NCBI GenBank assembly: GCA_002692965.1
Contig: NZNC01000021.1
Span: forward strand, 62,001-126,000
Direction of reading: 5' to 3'
Origin: Haliea sp.
GTDB taxonomy: Bacteria; Pseudomonadota; Gammaproteobacteria; Pseudomonadales; Halieaceae
Length of the DNA stretch: 64,000 nt
The translations under genes and the position numbers were made by a program. The notes beneath the pieces are model-generated. The model saw nothing but the letters and a program-made list of their open reading frames with translations. It made no database searches and was not told where the DNA came from. Within the stretch, counting starts at the first letter, position 1; the number at the start of each line of letters is the position of its first letter. Positions 54,586 through 63,941 of the stretch are shown here, in pieces.

Positions 54586-54616
54586 TCCGGCGACAACAGT
54601 TTCAAGGAGTTTTGCA

Positions 54617-55813
54617 ATGATCAAACCCCACGGTTCCGAACAACTGAACCCGCTCTACGTGGCCGATGATGCGGCGCGTGCCGCCCTGCAGCAGGAAGCC
54701 GAGGGCCTGCCCTCGCTGCTGCTGAATTCCGCCGCTGCCGCCAACGCGGTGATGCTCGGCGCGGGCTACTTCAACCCCCTGAACGGCTACATGAACCTGG
54801 CCGACACCCTGAGTGTGGCGGAGAAGCTGCAGACAGTCGACGGCCTGTTCTGGCCGGTGCCCATCGTCAACCTGACCAAGGAGTCGGGCGTTGAGGCCGG
54901 CAGCCGCATTGCCCTGCGCGATCCCAATGTCGCCGGCAACCCGGTGCTGGCGGTGATGGACGTCGAAGCCGTGGAGACGGTCAGCGAAGAGCAGGTGGAT
55001 TTCATCTGCGAGAAGGTCTTCCGCACCCTGGACGACAAGCACCCCGGTGTCGCGACCTTCAAGGCCCTGGGTCGCACCCTGCTCTCCGGCCCCATCCAGG
55101 TGCTGAACTTCTCCTATTTCGAGAAGGACTTCCCCGAGACCTTCCGCACCGCCTACCAGATCCGCGACGAGATCGCCCAGCGCGGTTGGAACAAGGTGGT
55201 GGCCTTCCAGACCCGCAATCCGATGCACCGCGCCCACGAGGAACTGTGCCGCATGGCCATGCAGGACCTGGGTGCCGACGGCATCCTGATCCACATGCTG
55301 CTGGGCCAGCTGAAGCCGGGGGATATCCCCGCCGACGTGCGCGACGCCGCGATCCGCAAGATGGTCGATGTGTACTTCCCGGAGAACACCGTGATGATTA
55401 CCGGCTACGGTTTCGACATGCTCTATGCCGGTCCCCGGGAAGCGGTTCTGCACGCGGTATTCCGTCAGAACTGTGGCTGCACCCACCTGATCGTGGGTCG
55501 CGACCACGCCGGTGTCGGCGACTACTACGGCGGCTTTGACGCGCAGACGATCTTCGACGAGGAAGTGCCCGCGGGTGCCCTGGAGCTGGAGATCTACCGC
55601 GCCGATCACACCGCCTACAGCAAGAAGCTGGATCGGGTGGTGATGATGCGCGACGCGCCGGACCATAGCCCCGAGGACTTCGTGCTGCTCTCCGGCACCA
55701 AGGTCCGGGAAATGCTCGGCAACGGCATCGCGCCGCCCCCCGAGTTCTCCCGTCCGGAAGTGGCGCAGATCCTGATGGATTACTACCAGCGTCAGGACGC
55801 CGCGTCCGCCTGA
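54617..55813 (+). CDS. sat: Sulfate adenylyltransferase (monomeric Sat type)
   Basis: Sat makes APS from sulfate and ATP. The 398-residue protein is the single-chain Sat type, not the CysD-CysN pair. Motifs are VVAFQTRNPMHRAHEELC (HxxH region), HLIVGRDHAGVGDYYG and LLSGTKVREMLGNG, all typical of this family. A ribosome site AAGGAG precedes the ATG. It ends the sulfation module and is followed by a hairpin and the PhoB-like sites of the gsp operon. Confidence 0.97.
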   Translation: MIKPHGSEQLNPLYVADDAARAALQQEAEGLPSLLLNSAAAANAVMLGAGYFNPLNGYMNLADTLSVAEKLQTVDGLFWPVPIVNLTKESGVEAGSRIALRDPNVAGNPVLAVMDVEAVETVSEEQVDFICEKVFRTLDDKHPGVATFKALGRTLLSGPIQVLNFSYFEKDFPETFRTAYQIRDEIAQRGWNKVVAFQTRNPMHRAHEELCRMAMQDLGADGILIHMLLGQLKPGDIPADVRDAAIRKMVDVYFPENTVMITGYGFDMLYAGPREAVLHAVFRQNCGCTHLIVGRDHAGVGDYYGGFDAQTIFDEEVPAGALELEIYRADHTAYSKKLDRVVMMRDAPDHSPEDFVLLSGTKVREMLGNGIAPPPEFSRPEVAQILMDYYQRQDAASA

Positions 55814-55823
55814 TGCGCCTGCA

Positions 55824-55849
55824 GCGGCCACCGCCTCCGCGGTGGTCGC
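55824..55849 (+). terminator. GC hairpin after sat, weak terminator candidate
   Basis: GCGGCCACCGC (55824-55834) and GCGGTGGTCGC (55839-55849) pair over 11 positions, one of them G-T, with a four-base loop. It begins ten bases after the sat stop. There is no T run, so it may work with a factor, protect the 3' end, or not terminate at all. Confidence 0.4.
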
Positions 55850-55877
55850 ACCTCCTCTCCCCGCGCCTGCGGCGCCC

Positions 55878-55917
55878 CTGTCATCTTTTCGTCATCTGAC
55901 GGTCATCCCGCTGTCAC
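55878..55917 (+). promoter_or_regulatory. Four PhoB-type half-sites (double Pho box)
   Basis: CTGTCAT, TCGTCAT, CGGTCAT and CTGTCAC begin at 55878, 55889, 55900 and 55911, exactly 11 bases apart, in one orientation. The best match CTGTCAT equals the consensus 7-mer of PhoB half-sites, and the 11-base step is that of Pho boxes. They lie upstream of gspC, 26 bases before a perfect TATAAT. The repeats are observed; PhoB as the binding protein is inference. Confidence 0.7.
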
Positions 55918-55942
55918 GGTTTTATCTTTTAATGGCGGTCCC

Positions 55943-55948
55943 TATAAT
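55943..55948 (+). promoter_or_regulatory. -10 box of the gsp operon promoter
   Basis: A perfect TATAAT with no good -35 hexamer at 16-18 bases upstream (the region reads TTTTATCTTT). Lack of a -35 box next to upstream activator sites is characteristic of activator-dependent promoters. The leader to the gspC start would be about 50 bases. Confidence 0.55.
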
Positions 55949-56004
55949 CGGGCAGTAAAACGACCGGGACAGATCTCTGCCCGGCACAGGTTCGGGAGAC
56001 CCTC

Positions 56005-57033
56005 TTGGCCATATCCTGGCTCCACAGCGGCAGCGAATCCGGCGCGCGTCTGCGCGAGTTTCCGGGGTCGCGCTCCCTCGCCGGACTGTGGCAACGTCTG
56101 CGCCAGCCCCGTCAGGTAGCCCGGCTCAAGGCACTCTGCCTGGCTCTGGCCGCGCTGTGGCTGCTGGCGTCGCTGGCACAGCTGTTCTGGGCCTTCTGGC
56201 CGCAGCCGGACGTGACGCCCGCGGCGGCGCCACTCAACCCGGCCCAGGGGGCCGCACGCCGCGCCGTGGCGGGCCCGGCCGTGGACCTGGAGGCCCTGCG
56301 TGCCGCGGCGCTGTTTGGTCGTCGCGATGCCTCTGACGTCGCGGCGACGCCCGCCCCGACGCCCCGCGAGGCGCGTGAGGGCATCGAGGAGGGCGCCCGG
56401 GAGACCCGGCTGGATCTGGTGCTGCGTGGCGTGGCGGCCTCTCCGGTGGAGGGGCAGGGCAGTGCCGTGATCGAGGTGCGCGGCCAGCAGCATGTGTTTC
56501 GCGTGGACCAGGCGCTGCCGCTGTCCGGCCGCGTGACCCTGGCCAAGGTACTGCCCGACCGGGTGGTGCTGGATAACGCCGGCACCTATGAATTGCTGCG
56601 CCTCTATGCGGAGTCCGAACTGGACCGGCAGCTCGGCGCTGCGGCGAACAGAGAGCCCGCGGCGGCACCGCAGACCGTGGATCGCCGCGACGATGCCGGC
56701 GTGGCAGATCTCGCCGGTCGCTACCGCGAACAGCTCTACCGCGACCCGCAGTCACTGGCCTCCCTGGTGCGCATCGCCCCGGTTCGCCAGGCGGGGGAGC
56801 TGCAGGGCTACCGGATCACCCCGGGGGAAAACCGTCAGCAGTTCGAGCAGCTGGGCTTTCGGGCCGGCGACCTGGTGGTCGCGGTCAACGGCATGCCCCT
56901 CTCGGACCCGGCCAACGCCATGCGCCTGTATCAGTTGATGCGCACGGCCAGCGAAGCCACCTTTGAACTGCAGCGTGACGGCCAGCCGCTTGCAGTGAGT
57001 ATCAGCCTGGGCGATGCTGCCCCGGATGCCTGA
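56005..57033 (+). CDS. gspC: Type II secretion protein GspC
   Basis: GspC is the inner membrane protein that contacts the GspD secretin. The 342-residue product starts with TTG at 56005; GGGAG at 55994-55998 is well placed and no better start is seen. It has a cytoplasmic tail, one membrane segment near residues 44-66, the HR domain (about 120-200, LDLVLRGVAASPVEGQGSAV) and a PDZ domain at the C-terminus (LQGYRITPGENRQQFEQLGF, then RAGDLVVAVNGMPL). It is the first gene of gspCDEFGHIJK. Confidence 0.92.
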   Translation: MAISWLHSGSESGARLREFPGSRSLAGLWQRLRQPRQVARLKALCLALAALWLLASLAQLFWAFWPQPDVTPAAAPLNPAQGAARRAVAGPAVDLEALRAAALFGRRDASDVAATPAPTPREAREGIEEGARETRLDLVLRGVAASPVEGQGSAVIEVRGQQHVFRVDQALPLSGRVTLAKVLPDRVVLDNAGTYELLRLYAESELDRQLGAAANREPAAAPQTVDRRDDAGVADLAGRYREQLYRDPQSLASLVRIAPVRQAGELQGYRITPGENRQQFEQLGFRAGDLVVAVNGMPLSDPANAMRLYQLMRTASEATFELQRDGQPLAVSISLGDAAPDA

Positions 57034-57053
57034 CATGACCGACTGCTGAGGAT

Positions 57054-59096
57054 ATGCCGCGAGTGACCGCCAAGATCCGCGCCCTGTGCGCCCTGCCATA
57101 CTGCCTGTTGCTGGGCGCCGTCCTGTCGATCGGCACCGCCCATGCCCAGGAGTTCACGGTCAATCTCAAGGACACCGATATCCAGGAGCTGATCAAGTTT
57201 GTCGCCGAGGCGACGGATACCACCATCGTGGTCGATCCGGCAGTGAAGGGGCGGGTGAAGGTCGTCTCGACCAAGCCGGTTTCACGCAGCGAGCTCTATG
57301 ATTTGTTCCTCTCCATCCTGGAAGTCCACGGCTACACCGCGGTGCGCTCGGGCGGTGTGGTCCGGGTGATCCAGAACAAGGATGCGCGCTCCGCTCCGGT
57401 TGCGGTCGGGGACACCCGGGAGGGGGCCTCGGGGGACGAGTACGTAACCCAGGTGATGCGCCTGGAGAACATTTCCGCGGCCAAGCTGATTCCGGTGTTG
57501 CGCCCGCTGGTGCCGCAGCAGGCCCACATGGCCGCCTATGCCCCCAGCAACGCGATCATTATCTCCGACGTGGCGGCGAATATTGCCCGCATCGCGGCGA
57601 TCATCGAGCGCATGGACCGCAGCGCGGTGCAGGAAACCGAGATGATCAAGCTGCGCTACGGGGTGGCCGAGGATGTGGTGGAGAAGCTCAATGCCCTGAA
57701 CCGGCAGGTCGCGGGCGGCGAGGGCAGTGAGAGCGAAACCCTGCTGGTGGCGGACAAGCGTACCAACAGTATCCTGGTCAGCGCCGATGAGCTGGAGCGG
57801 GCCCGGATCAACCGTCTGATCCGCTTCCTCGACAGCCCCCAGGAGCAGACCGGCAACGTCAAGGTGGTCTACCTGGAATACGCCAAGGCCGAGGAGGTCT
57901 CCGAGGTGCTTTCCCGGGTGGTCCAGAACGTGCGCCGGCGCGACAGCGGCGAGAGCAGCGCGACCACGCGCAGGGGCGACGGCCCGACCATCGAAGCCGA
58001 TCCCGGCACCAACGCCCTGATCATTACCGCCGAACCCGATGAAATGGCGTCCCTGGAGTCGGTGATTGCGCGCCTGGACATCCGCCGTGCCCAGGTCCTG
58101 GTGGAGGCGATCATCGTCGAGATGGAGGTGCGCGACGGGCAGGATCTCGGCCTGCAGTGGCTGTTCGCCAACGAGGACGGCTTCTACGGCAGCAGCATCA
58201 ATCCCGACGACGCGCGGGCCCGGCGCATCGCCGGTGCCATTCTGCCGAGCGACAGCGAGGATGGCAGTGGCGGTACCACGACTGGCGATTTCAATGTCGG
58301 CGCCCTGGCCGGCGCCCTGGCGCAGTCGCCGGGGCTGTCCCTGGGCTGGGGTGTCGTGGATGACGACCTGTCGATGACGGTGATCCTCAACGCCCTGCGC
58401 GAGCAGTCCAACGCCAATATCCTCTCCACGCCGAGCCTGCTGACCCTGGACAACCAGGAGGCCTACATCACCGTGGGCCAGAACGTGCCCTTCGTGACTG
58501 GCTCCTACACCAGTACTGGCGCCAGTGACGGTGCCCAGAATCCCTTCCAGACCATCGAGCGGGAAAACGTCGGTATCACCCTCACGGTGACGCCGCACAT
58601 CAACGAGGGCAATGCGGTGGTACTGGATATCTCCCAGGAGGTCTCCAGCCTCAGCAATACGTCGGCGGTGCTGGACGCCTCGGACCTGATCACCAACGAG
58701 CGCATCCTGCAGACCAAGGTGCTGGCCGCGGACCAGAGCACGGTGGTGCTGGGCGGGCTGATCAAGGACGACGTCCAGGACGGCAGCCAGAAGGTGCCGC
58801 TGCTGGGTGATATTCCACTGCTGGGCCGCCTGTTCCGCAGCGACGCCACCTCGGTGGTGAAGACCAACCTGCTGATTTTCATCCGCCCGACCATCATTCG
58901 CGACGATCACCAGCTGCACGGTGCCACCGCGGAGAAATACCGCTATATCCGCGACCAGCAGCTGGAGCGCCAGCGCCGGGGTATCCGCTTCCTGGACGAC
59001 AGTTACATTCCGGTGCTGCCGGAGTGGGAGGATCAGGTCCGCCAGCTTGAGCAAATGCAGCAGGATGCCGGCAAGCGCGAGGGCGCGGGTCCGTGA
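57054..59096 (+). CDS. gspD: Type II secretion secretin GspD
   Basis: GspD forms the outer membrane secretion channel. The 680-residue protein has a signal peptide (about 1-31, ending TAHA) and an N0 domain starting [21 protein letters not shown]1-N3 repeats follow ([59 protein letters not shown]). The secretin core includes [20 protein letters not shown] and [16 protein letters not shown]. The ATG follows the gspC stop by 20 bases. No pilotin gene is visible in the window. Confidence 0.97.
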   Translation: MPRVTAKIRALCALPYCLLLGAVLSIGTAHAQEFTVNLKDTDIQELIKFVAEATDTTIVVDPAVKGRVKVVSTKPVSRSELYDLFLSILEVHGYTAVRSGGVVRVIQNKDARSAPVAVGDTREGASGDEYVTQVMRLENISAAKLIPVLRPLVPQQAHMAAYAPSNAIIISDVAANIARIAAIIERMDRSAVQETEMIKLRYGVAEDVVEKLNALNRQVAGGEGSESETLLVADKRTNSILVSADELERARINRLIRFLDSPQEQTGNVKVVYLEYAKAEEVSEVLSRVVQNVRRRDSGESSATTRRGDGPTIEADPGTNALIITAEPDEMASLESVIARLDIRRAQVLVEAIIVEMEVRDGQDLGLQWLFANEDGFYGSSINPDDARARRIAGAILPSDSEDGSGGTTTGDFNVGALAGALAQSPGLSLGWGVVDDDLSMTVILNALREQSNANILSTPSLLTLDNQEAYITVGQNVPFVTGSYTSTGASDGAQNPFQTIERENVGITLTVTPHINEGNAVVLDISQEVSSLSNTSAVLDASDLITNERILQTKVLAADQSTVVLGGLIKDDVQDGSQKVPLLGDIPLLGRLFRSDATSVVKTNLLIFIRPTIIRDDHQLHGATAEKYRYIRDQQLERQRRGIRFLDDSYIPVLPEWEDQVRQLEQMQQDAGKREGAGP

Positions 59097-60586
59097 CCTT
59101 GGCTGCCGCCAGCCCGGCTCCGCGGCCGCTGCCCTTCGGTTTTGCCAAGCAGCACGGCGTGCTGTTGCAGGCAGCGGAGGTGGATGCGCCGATAGTCGCC
59201 CACCGCGATGCGCCGCCGCTGTCGGTGTTGCTGGAGCTGCGCCGCTGGCTGGGCGGGCCTTTCCAGCTTGAAGCGGTGAGCGAAGCCGAATTCCAGCGGC
59301 GTTTGACCCGGGCCTATCAGCGCGACAACAGCGAAGCGGTGCAGATGGCCGAGGACATTTCGGCGGATGTCGATCTCAGCCGCCTGGCGGATGAAATTCC
59401 CGAGGCCGGCGACCTGATGGATGCCGAGGACGATGCGCCGATCATTCGTCTGATTAACGCCATCCTCTCCCAGGCGGTGCGGGAACAGGCCTCGGACATC
59501 CACATCGAGACCTTCGAGGATCGCCTGAGTGTGCGCTACCGCATCGACGGCGTGCTCAGCGAGGTGCTTTCGCCCAAGCGCATGCTGGCGCCGCTGCTGG
59601 TATCGCGCCTCAAGGTGATGGCCCGCCTGGACATCGCCGAAAAGCGCGTGCCCCAGGATGGCCGCATCTCGGTGCGCATTGCCGGCCACGCCATCGACAT
59701 CCGCATGTCCACGATTCCCTCCGCCCACGGCGAGCGGGTGGTGCTGCGCCTGCTGGACAAGCAGGCGGGACAGCTGGAGCTGATGCAGCTGAACATGAAC
59801 CCCCAGGTGCTGCAGGCCTACCAGAAGGCCCTGCACAGCCCCCACGGCATCATCCTGGTCACTGGCCCCACCGGCTCGGGCAAGACAACCACACTCTACG
59901 CCGGGCTGTCCCACATCAACCAGAGCACCCGCAACATCCTCACCATCGAGGATCCGATCGAATACATGCTTCCCGGTGTGGGCCAGACCCAGGTCAATCC
60001 CAAGGTGGAGATGACCTTCGCCCGCGGCCTGCGCGCCATCCTGCGCCAGGACCCGGACGTGGTGATGGTGGGGGAAATCCGCGACCTGGAGACGGCGGAG
60101 ATTGCGGTGCAGGCTTCCCTCACCGGCCACCTGGTACTTTCCACCCTGCACACCAATACGGCGATCGGCGCGGTGACCCGCCTGCAGGACATGGGGATCG
60201 AGCCCTTCCTGCTCTCCTCCAGCCTGATCGGCGTAATGGCCCAGCGCCTGGTGCGCCTGCTCTGTAGTCACTGCCGTCAGCCGGCGACGGCCACTGCCAG
60301 TGAATGCGCGCTGCTCGGCGTGGACCCGGCGCAGGCGCCGCAGATCTGGCACGCCGGCCACTGCGAGCACTGCAACGACAGCGGCTATCGCGGCCGCACC
60401 GGGATCTACGAGCTGATCGAGATCAACGACGCCCTGCGCAATGCCATTCACGAGGGCGCCAGCGAGCAGCAAATGCTGCTGCTGGCGCGTCAGCACTACC
60501 CGGGTATTCAGGAGGACGGCCGCCGCCGCATCCTGGCCGGGGAAACCAGCATCGAGGAGGTGCTGCGGGTGACCGCGGTCAACTGA
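59093..60586 (+). CDS. gspE: Type II secretion ATPase GspE
   Basis: GspE is the cytoplasmic ATPase of the secretion system. The 497-residue protein starts with GTG overlapping the gspD stop by four bases. The core carries Walker [18 protein letters not shown], the Asp box [17 protein letters not shown], Walker [20 protein letters not shown] and the His box [10 protein letters not shown] zinc module with CSHC and CEHC is present. It is paralogous to pilB at 21866. Confidence 0.97.
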   Translation: MTLAAASPAPRPLPFGFAKQHGVLLQAAEVDAPIVAHRDAPPLSVLLELRRWLGGPFQLEAVSEAEFQRRLTRAYQRDNSEAVQMAEDISADVDLSRLADEIPEAGDLMDAEDDAPIIRLINAILSQAVREQASDIHIETFEDRLSVRYRIDGVLSEVLSPKRMLAPLLVSRLKVMARLDIAEKRVPQDGRISVRIAGHAIDIRMSTIPSAHGERVVLRLLDKQAGQLELMQLNMNPQVLQAYQKALHSPHGIILVTGPTGSGKTTTLYAGLSHINQSTRNILTIEDPIEYMLPGVGQTQVNPKVEMTFARGLRAILRQDPDVVMVGEIRDLETAEIAVQASLTGHLVLSTLHTNTAIGAVTRLQDMGIEPFLLSSSLIGVMAQRLVRLLCSHCRQPATATASECALLGVDPAQAPQIWHAGHCEHCNDSGYRGRTGIYELIEINDALRNAIHEGASEQQMLLLARQHYPGIQEDGRRRILAGETSIEEVLRVTAVN

Positions 60587-60590
60587 TCCC

Positions 60591-61811
60591 ATGACCGCCT
60601 TCCGTTATCGCGCACTCAATCCCGGCGGCAAGCTGGTCAAGGGGGTCCTCGAGGGGGACTCCGAGCGCCAGGTACGCCAGCAGCTGCGCCAGCAGAAACT
60701 GCGACCCGTGGAGGTGGCCCAGGCCAACCGCGAAGCCTCGCCGCGCCGCGGTTTGCGCCTGAACCTGTTTCGGCCGCGCATCAGTACCGCCGAACTAGCC
60801 CTGCTGACCCGCCAGCTGGCGACGCTGGTCCAGTCCAGCCTTCCCCTCGACGAGTGCCTGCAGGCGGCGGCCGAGCAGAGCCGGCGGCCGCGCACCAAGG
60901 CGCTGTTGCTGCAGGTGCGCTCGCGGGTGGCCGAAGGGCACACCCTGGCCTACGCGATGGGGGAGTTTCCCCAGGTGTTCAGCGACATGTACCGCGCCAT
61001 GGTCAATGCCGGGGAGCACGCCGGTTTCCTGGGGCCGGTACTGGAGCAGCTGGCGGATTACAACGAGCAGCGCCAGTACACCGCCCAGAAGTTGAAGATG
61101 GCGATGATCTACCCCTTCATTCTGGTCGCCGTGGCCATTGCCGTGGTGGTGGCGCTGATGGTCTTTGTGGTGCCGGAGCTGGTGGGAATTTTCGCCCACA
61201 GCCAGAAGGCCCTGCCGCTGCTGACCCGCGGGCTGATCGCCACCAGCGATTTCTTCCGCGATTACGCCCTGTGGCTGCTGGCGGGCATTGTCCTCGCGGT
61301 GTTCGGCCTGCGCTACTGGCTGCGGGTGCCGCGCAACCGTCGGCGCTGGCACGCGCTCCTGCTGCGTCTGCCCGGCGTGTCGGGCCTGGTGACGGCGGTG
61401 GACACGGCGCGCTTTGCCTCCACCCTGAGCATTCTGATGGCCAGCGGGGTGCCCTTGCTGGAGGCCCTGCGCATCGCCGGGCAGGTGCTGACCAACCGGG
61501 TGCTGCGGGAGGACAGCGCTGCGGTGGCGGCGCGGGTGCAGGAGGGCAGCAGCCTCAATCGCGCCCTGCGCGAGAGCGGGCGTTTTCCGCCGATGATGGT
61601 ACATATGGTTGCCAGCGGCGAGGCCAGCGGCGAGCTGGAAACCATGCTGCAGCGCTCGGCGACCAACCAGGAGCGCGAGCTGGAAATGACTCTGGGTACG
61701 GTGATGGGCCTGCTCGAGCCCCTGCTGGTGGTGGTCATGGGCGGGATGGTGCTGATCATTGTGATGGCCATCCTGCTGCCGATTTTCGATCTCAACACAA
61801 TGGTGCGATAG
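60591..61811 (+). CDS. gspF: Type II secretion platform protein GspF
   Basis: GspF is the inner membrane platform. The 406-residue protein has two T2SSF domains (LTRQLATLVQSSLPLDECLQ and FASTLSILMASGVPLLEALR) and three hydrophobic segments, as in PilC. The N-terminus MTAFRYRALNPGGKLVKGVL is standard. The ATG follows gspE by four bases. Confidence 0.97.
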   Translation: MTAFRYRALNPGGKLVKGVLEGDSERQVRQQLRQQKLRPVEVAQANREASPRRGLRLNLFRPRISTAELALLTRQLATLVQSSLPLDECLQAAAEQSRRPRTKALLLQVRSRVAEGHTLAYAMGEFPQVFSDMYRAMVNAGEHAGFLGPVLEQLADYNEQRQYTAQKLKMAMIYPFILVAVAIAVVVALMVFVVPELVGIFAHSQKALPLLTRGLIATSDFFRDYALWLLAGIVLAVFGLRYWLRVPRNRRRWHALLLRLPGVSGLVTAVDTARFASTLSILMASGVPLLEALRIAGQVLTNRVLREDSAAVAARVQEGSSLNRALRESGRFPPMMVHMVASGEASGELETMLQRSATNQERELEMTLGTVMGLLEPLLVVVMGGMVLIIVMAILLPIFDLNTMVR

Positions 61812-61812
61812 C

Positions 61813-62265
61813 GTGATGCGAGACAAGCGAGTGACGGCGAGTCGCCAGGGCGGCTTCTCCCTGGTGGAAATCCTGGTGGTGCTGGTGATCATGGGCCTGC
61901 TGATCAGCGTGGTGGCCCCCACGGTGCTCAATCGCGCCGACGAAGCGCGGGTGCAGAAGGTCTACGCGGATTTCAAGGCGATCGAGACGGCCCTGAAAAT
62001 CTACCGCCTGGACAACTACACCTACCCGACCACCGAACAGGGCCTGCAGGCCCTGGTGGAGCCCAGCGGCCTGGAGCCCCAGCCGCGCAACTTCAAGACC
62101 GGCGGTTACCTCGCCGAGGTGCCGGTGGACCCCTGGGGGCGGCCCTATCTCTACTTGAGCCCGGGTGAGCAGGGCGAAGTGGATATCTACACCCTGGGTG
62201 CCGACGGCTTGTCGGGCGGCGAAGGCCAGAATGCCGATATCGGCAACTGGAAAGCGGAGGACTGA
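61813..62265 (+). CDS. gspG: Major pseudopilin GspG
   Basis: GspG is the main subunit of the T2SS pseudopilus. The 150-residue product begins with a basic leader and is cut before FSLVEILVVLVIMGLLISVV, giving Glu at mature position 5. The C-terminal part contains YPTTEQGLQALVEPS, VDPWGRPYLYLSPGEQGEVD and GADGLSGGEGQNADIGNW, the last with calcium-site acidic residues. GTG 61813 or ATG 61816 may be the start; the leader is otherwise the same. Confidence 0.96.
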   Translation: MMRDKRVTASRQGGFSLVEILVVLVIMGLLISVVAPTVLNRADEARVQKVYADFKAIETALKIYRLDNYTYPTTEQGLQALVEPSGLEPQPRNFKTGGYLAEVPVDPWGRPYLYLSPGEQGEVDIYTLGADGLSGGEGQNADIGNWKAED

Positions 62266-62271
62266 AGCGGC

Positions 62272-62901
62272 GTGAGCTTCCCGCTTCCGCCCGTATCTGT
62301 CTGCCCGGTGCCCGGTTTCCCCCGAGGCGCCCGGGGCTTCAGCCTGATCGAGCTGTTGGTGGTGATGCTGGTGATCGTGATCATGACCTCCCTGGCCACC
62401 CTGAGCATGAATGTCGGCACCCGCGAGCGCACGCTCGAGGCCCAGTTGCGGGAGCTGAGCAACCTGGCCCGGCACGCCCAGGAGGAGGCCGAGCTGAGCG
62501 GTCGCAGCTACGGCCTGCTGCTGGCACTGGACAGCGTGGACGGCGAGCCGGTCTATCAATACCACTGGCGCGAGCAGCGTCCGGGCGGTTGGCGCCGGCC
62601 GGAAATCGGCGGCGAGCTGTTCCGCCCGCGCACGCTGGTGGAGGGCCTGCTGCTGGAGTTGACCCTGGAGTCGGTGCCGGACACCCCGGCGCTGCCGGCT
62701 CCCGTGGCGCCCGATGCCACGCCACAGGTGCTGTTCCAGGCCAGCGGAGAAGTCAGCGCCGGCACCCTGGACATCTACGATCGAGAGAGCAATACATTGC
62801 TCTGGCGTCTGCAATGGGACGGCCTGGGCCGCTGGGAAATGTTGCCGGAGGGGCGGCCCGAGGGCGACAGCGGGAGAGGTGAGCGTGAAATCGCGCGCTG
62901 A
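62272..62901 (+). CDS. gspH: Minor pseudopilin GspH
   Basis: A 209-residue minor pseudopilin. A GTG start gives an unusually long, Pro-rich leader of about 22 residues (MSFPLPPVSVCPVPGFPRGA) before the RG/FSLIELLVVMLVIVIMTS cleavage region. The globular part is typical in length, with SYGLLLALDSVDGEPVYQYH. Downstream sequence suggests no shorter start with a better ribosome site, so the long leader may be real. It overlaps gspI by 17 bases. Confidence 0.87.
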   Translation: MSFPLPPVSVCPVPGFPRGARGFSLIELLVVMLVIVIMTSLATLSMNVGTRERTLEAQLRELSNLARHAQEEAELSGRSYGLLLALDSVDGEPVYQYHWREQRPGGWRRPEIGGELFRPRTLVEGLLLELTLESVPDTPALPAPVAPDATPQVLFQASGEVSAGTLDIYDRESNTLLWRLQWDGLGRWEMLPEGRPEGDSGRGEREIAR

Positions 62902-63304
62902 GGGCGGCTTCACCCTGGTCGAGGTCATGGTGGCCCTGGCCGTGGTGGCCCTGGCGCTGCCGGCACTGCTGTTTACCCTGCACCAGCAGCTGGATGGCAC
63001 CGGCTACCTGCGCGACAAGACCCACGCCCAGCTGGTGGCGGGCAACAAGCTCAGTGAGCTGCGCCTCTTGCAGCAAGTCCGCGGGGGCCTGTTCCGCGGC
63101 AGCGACAGCGGTGTCAGCCAGATGGTCGGACGCGACTGGGCCTGGGAGCTGCGTACCGAAGACACCGCGGTGCAGGGTTTTCAGCGAGTGGAAATCCGTG
63201 TCTACGCCGGCGAGGAAGCCGAGGGCTCGCCGCTGCACACCCTGGTGGCCTTCCTCGCCGATCTCGATGCGCCCGCTGCGGCGGAGGTGCCGGGTGCGGG
63301 CTGA
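62885..63304 (+). CDS. gspI: Minor pseudopilin GspI
   Basis: A 139-residue minor pseudopilin. GTG 62885 gives MKSRAEGGFTLVEVMVALAV, cleaved before FTLVE, with Glu at position 5. The globular domain includes NKLSELRLLQQVRGGL and RVEIRVYAGEEAEGSPLHTL. The frame is open upstream to 62714 but overlaps gspH, so the short leader is preferred. It overlaps both neighbours, in keeping with tight coupling of gspGHIJK. Confidence 0.93.
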   Translation: MKSRAEGGFTLVEVMVALAVVALALPALLFTLHQQLDGTGYLRDKTHAQLVAGNKLSELRLLQQVRGGLFRGSDSGVSQMVGRDWAWELRTEDTAVQGFQRVEIRVYAGEEAEGSPLHTLVAFLADLDAPAAAEVPGAG

Positions 63305-63941
63305 GCGCGGGTTCACTCTGGTCGAGGTATTGATTGCCCTGGCCATCACCGCCTTTGTCGCGGCGGCGGCCTACGCCGGCCTGTCCGCGGCAATAGACGG
63401 GGTGGAGCGCAGCCGCGCCGAGGCGGAGCGCCACTGGGAACTGACCCGCGCCCTGCGCATCTTCGCCCGCGACCTGCGCCATTTCGTGCCACGCCCGGTG
63501 CGCGACGAGTTTGGCGAGACGGAGCCCGCCCTGATGGGCGGACCGGCAGCGCGTTTCACCCTGAGCCTGACCCGCAGCGGCTGGCACAATCCGAACAACC
63601 ACCCGCGCAGCCATTTGCAGCGGGTTAATTACGTCTGGGAGGACGACGCCCTGTGGCGCGAGAGCTACCCGGTACTCGACCGTGCCGGCAATACCGAAGC
63701 GCAGCGGGTGCGCCTGTTCGGGGGTGTCACTGATCTGCGTCTGTTCTTCCTCGACAATCCTGGCAACCTGGACGCGGCCAGCCGCGGGGTGTCGATCGAT
63801 ACGCGCAACTGGCCCGAGAGTTGGGCGCCGGACCCCATGCAGTTCGGGGATGAGCTGGCGCCACCGCTGGCACTGGAGCTGGTTTTGCAGCTGGATGGCC
63901 TGGGCGAGGTGAGGAGTCTGCATGTGCTCCCGTCGAACTAG
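63294..63941 (+). CDS. gspJ: Minor pseudopilin GspJ
   Basis: A 215-residue minor pseudopilin. GTG 63294 gives MRAERGFTLVEVLIALAITA, cleaved before FTLVE. The globular part shows IFARDLRHFVPRPVRDEFGE and FTLSLTRSGWHNPNNHPRSH, then VNYVWEDDALWRESYPVLDR, typical of GspJ. It overlaps gspI by 11 bases and gspK by 20. The open frame from 62994 belongs partly to gspI in another frame. Confidence 0.94.
   Translation: MRAERGFTLVEVLIALAITAFVAAAAYAGLSAAIDGVERSRAEAERHWELTRALRIFARDLRHFVPRPVRDEFGETEPALMGGPAARFTLSLTRSGWHNPNNHPRSHLQRVNYVWEDDALWRESYPVLDRAGNTEAQRVRLFGGVTDLRLFFLDNPGNLDAASRGVSIDTRNWPESWAPDPMQFGDELAPPLALELVLQLDGLGEVRSLHVLPSN

Noticed and set aside
57282-59054. 590-codon minus-strand open frame opposite gspD
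   Set aside because: Antisense shadow with biased composition and no ribosome site or domain.
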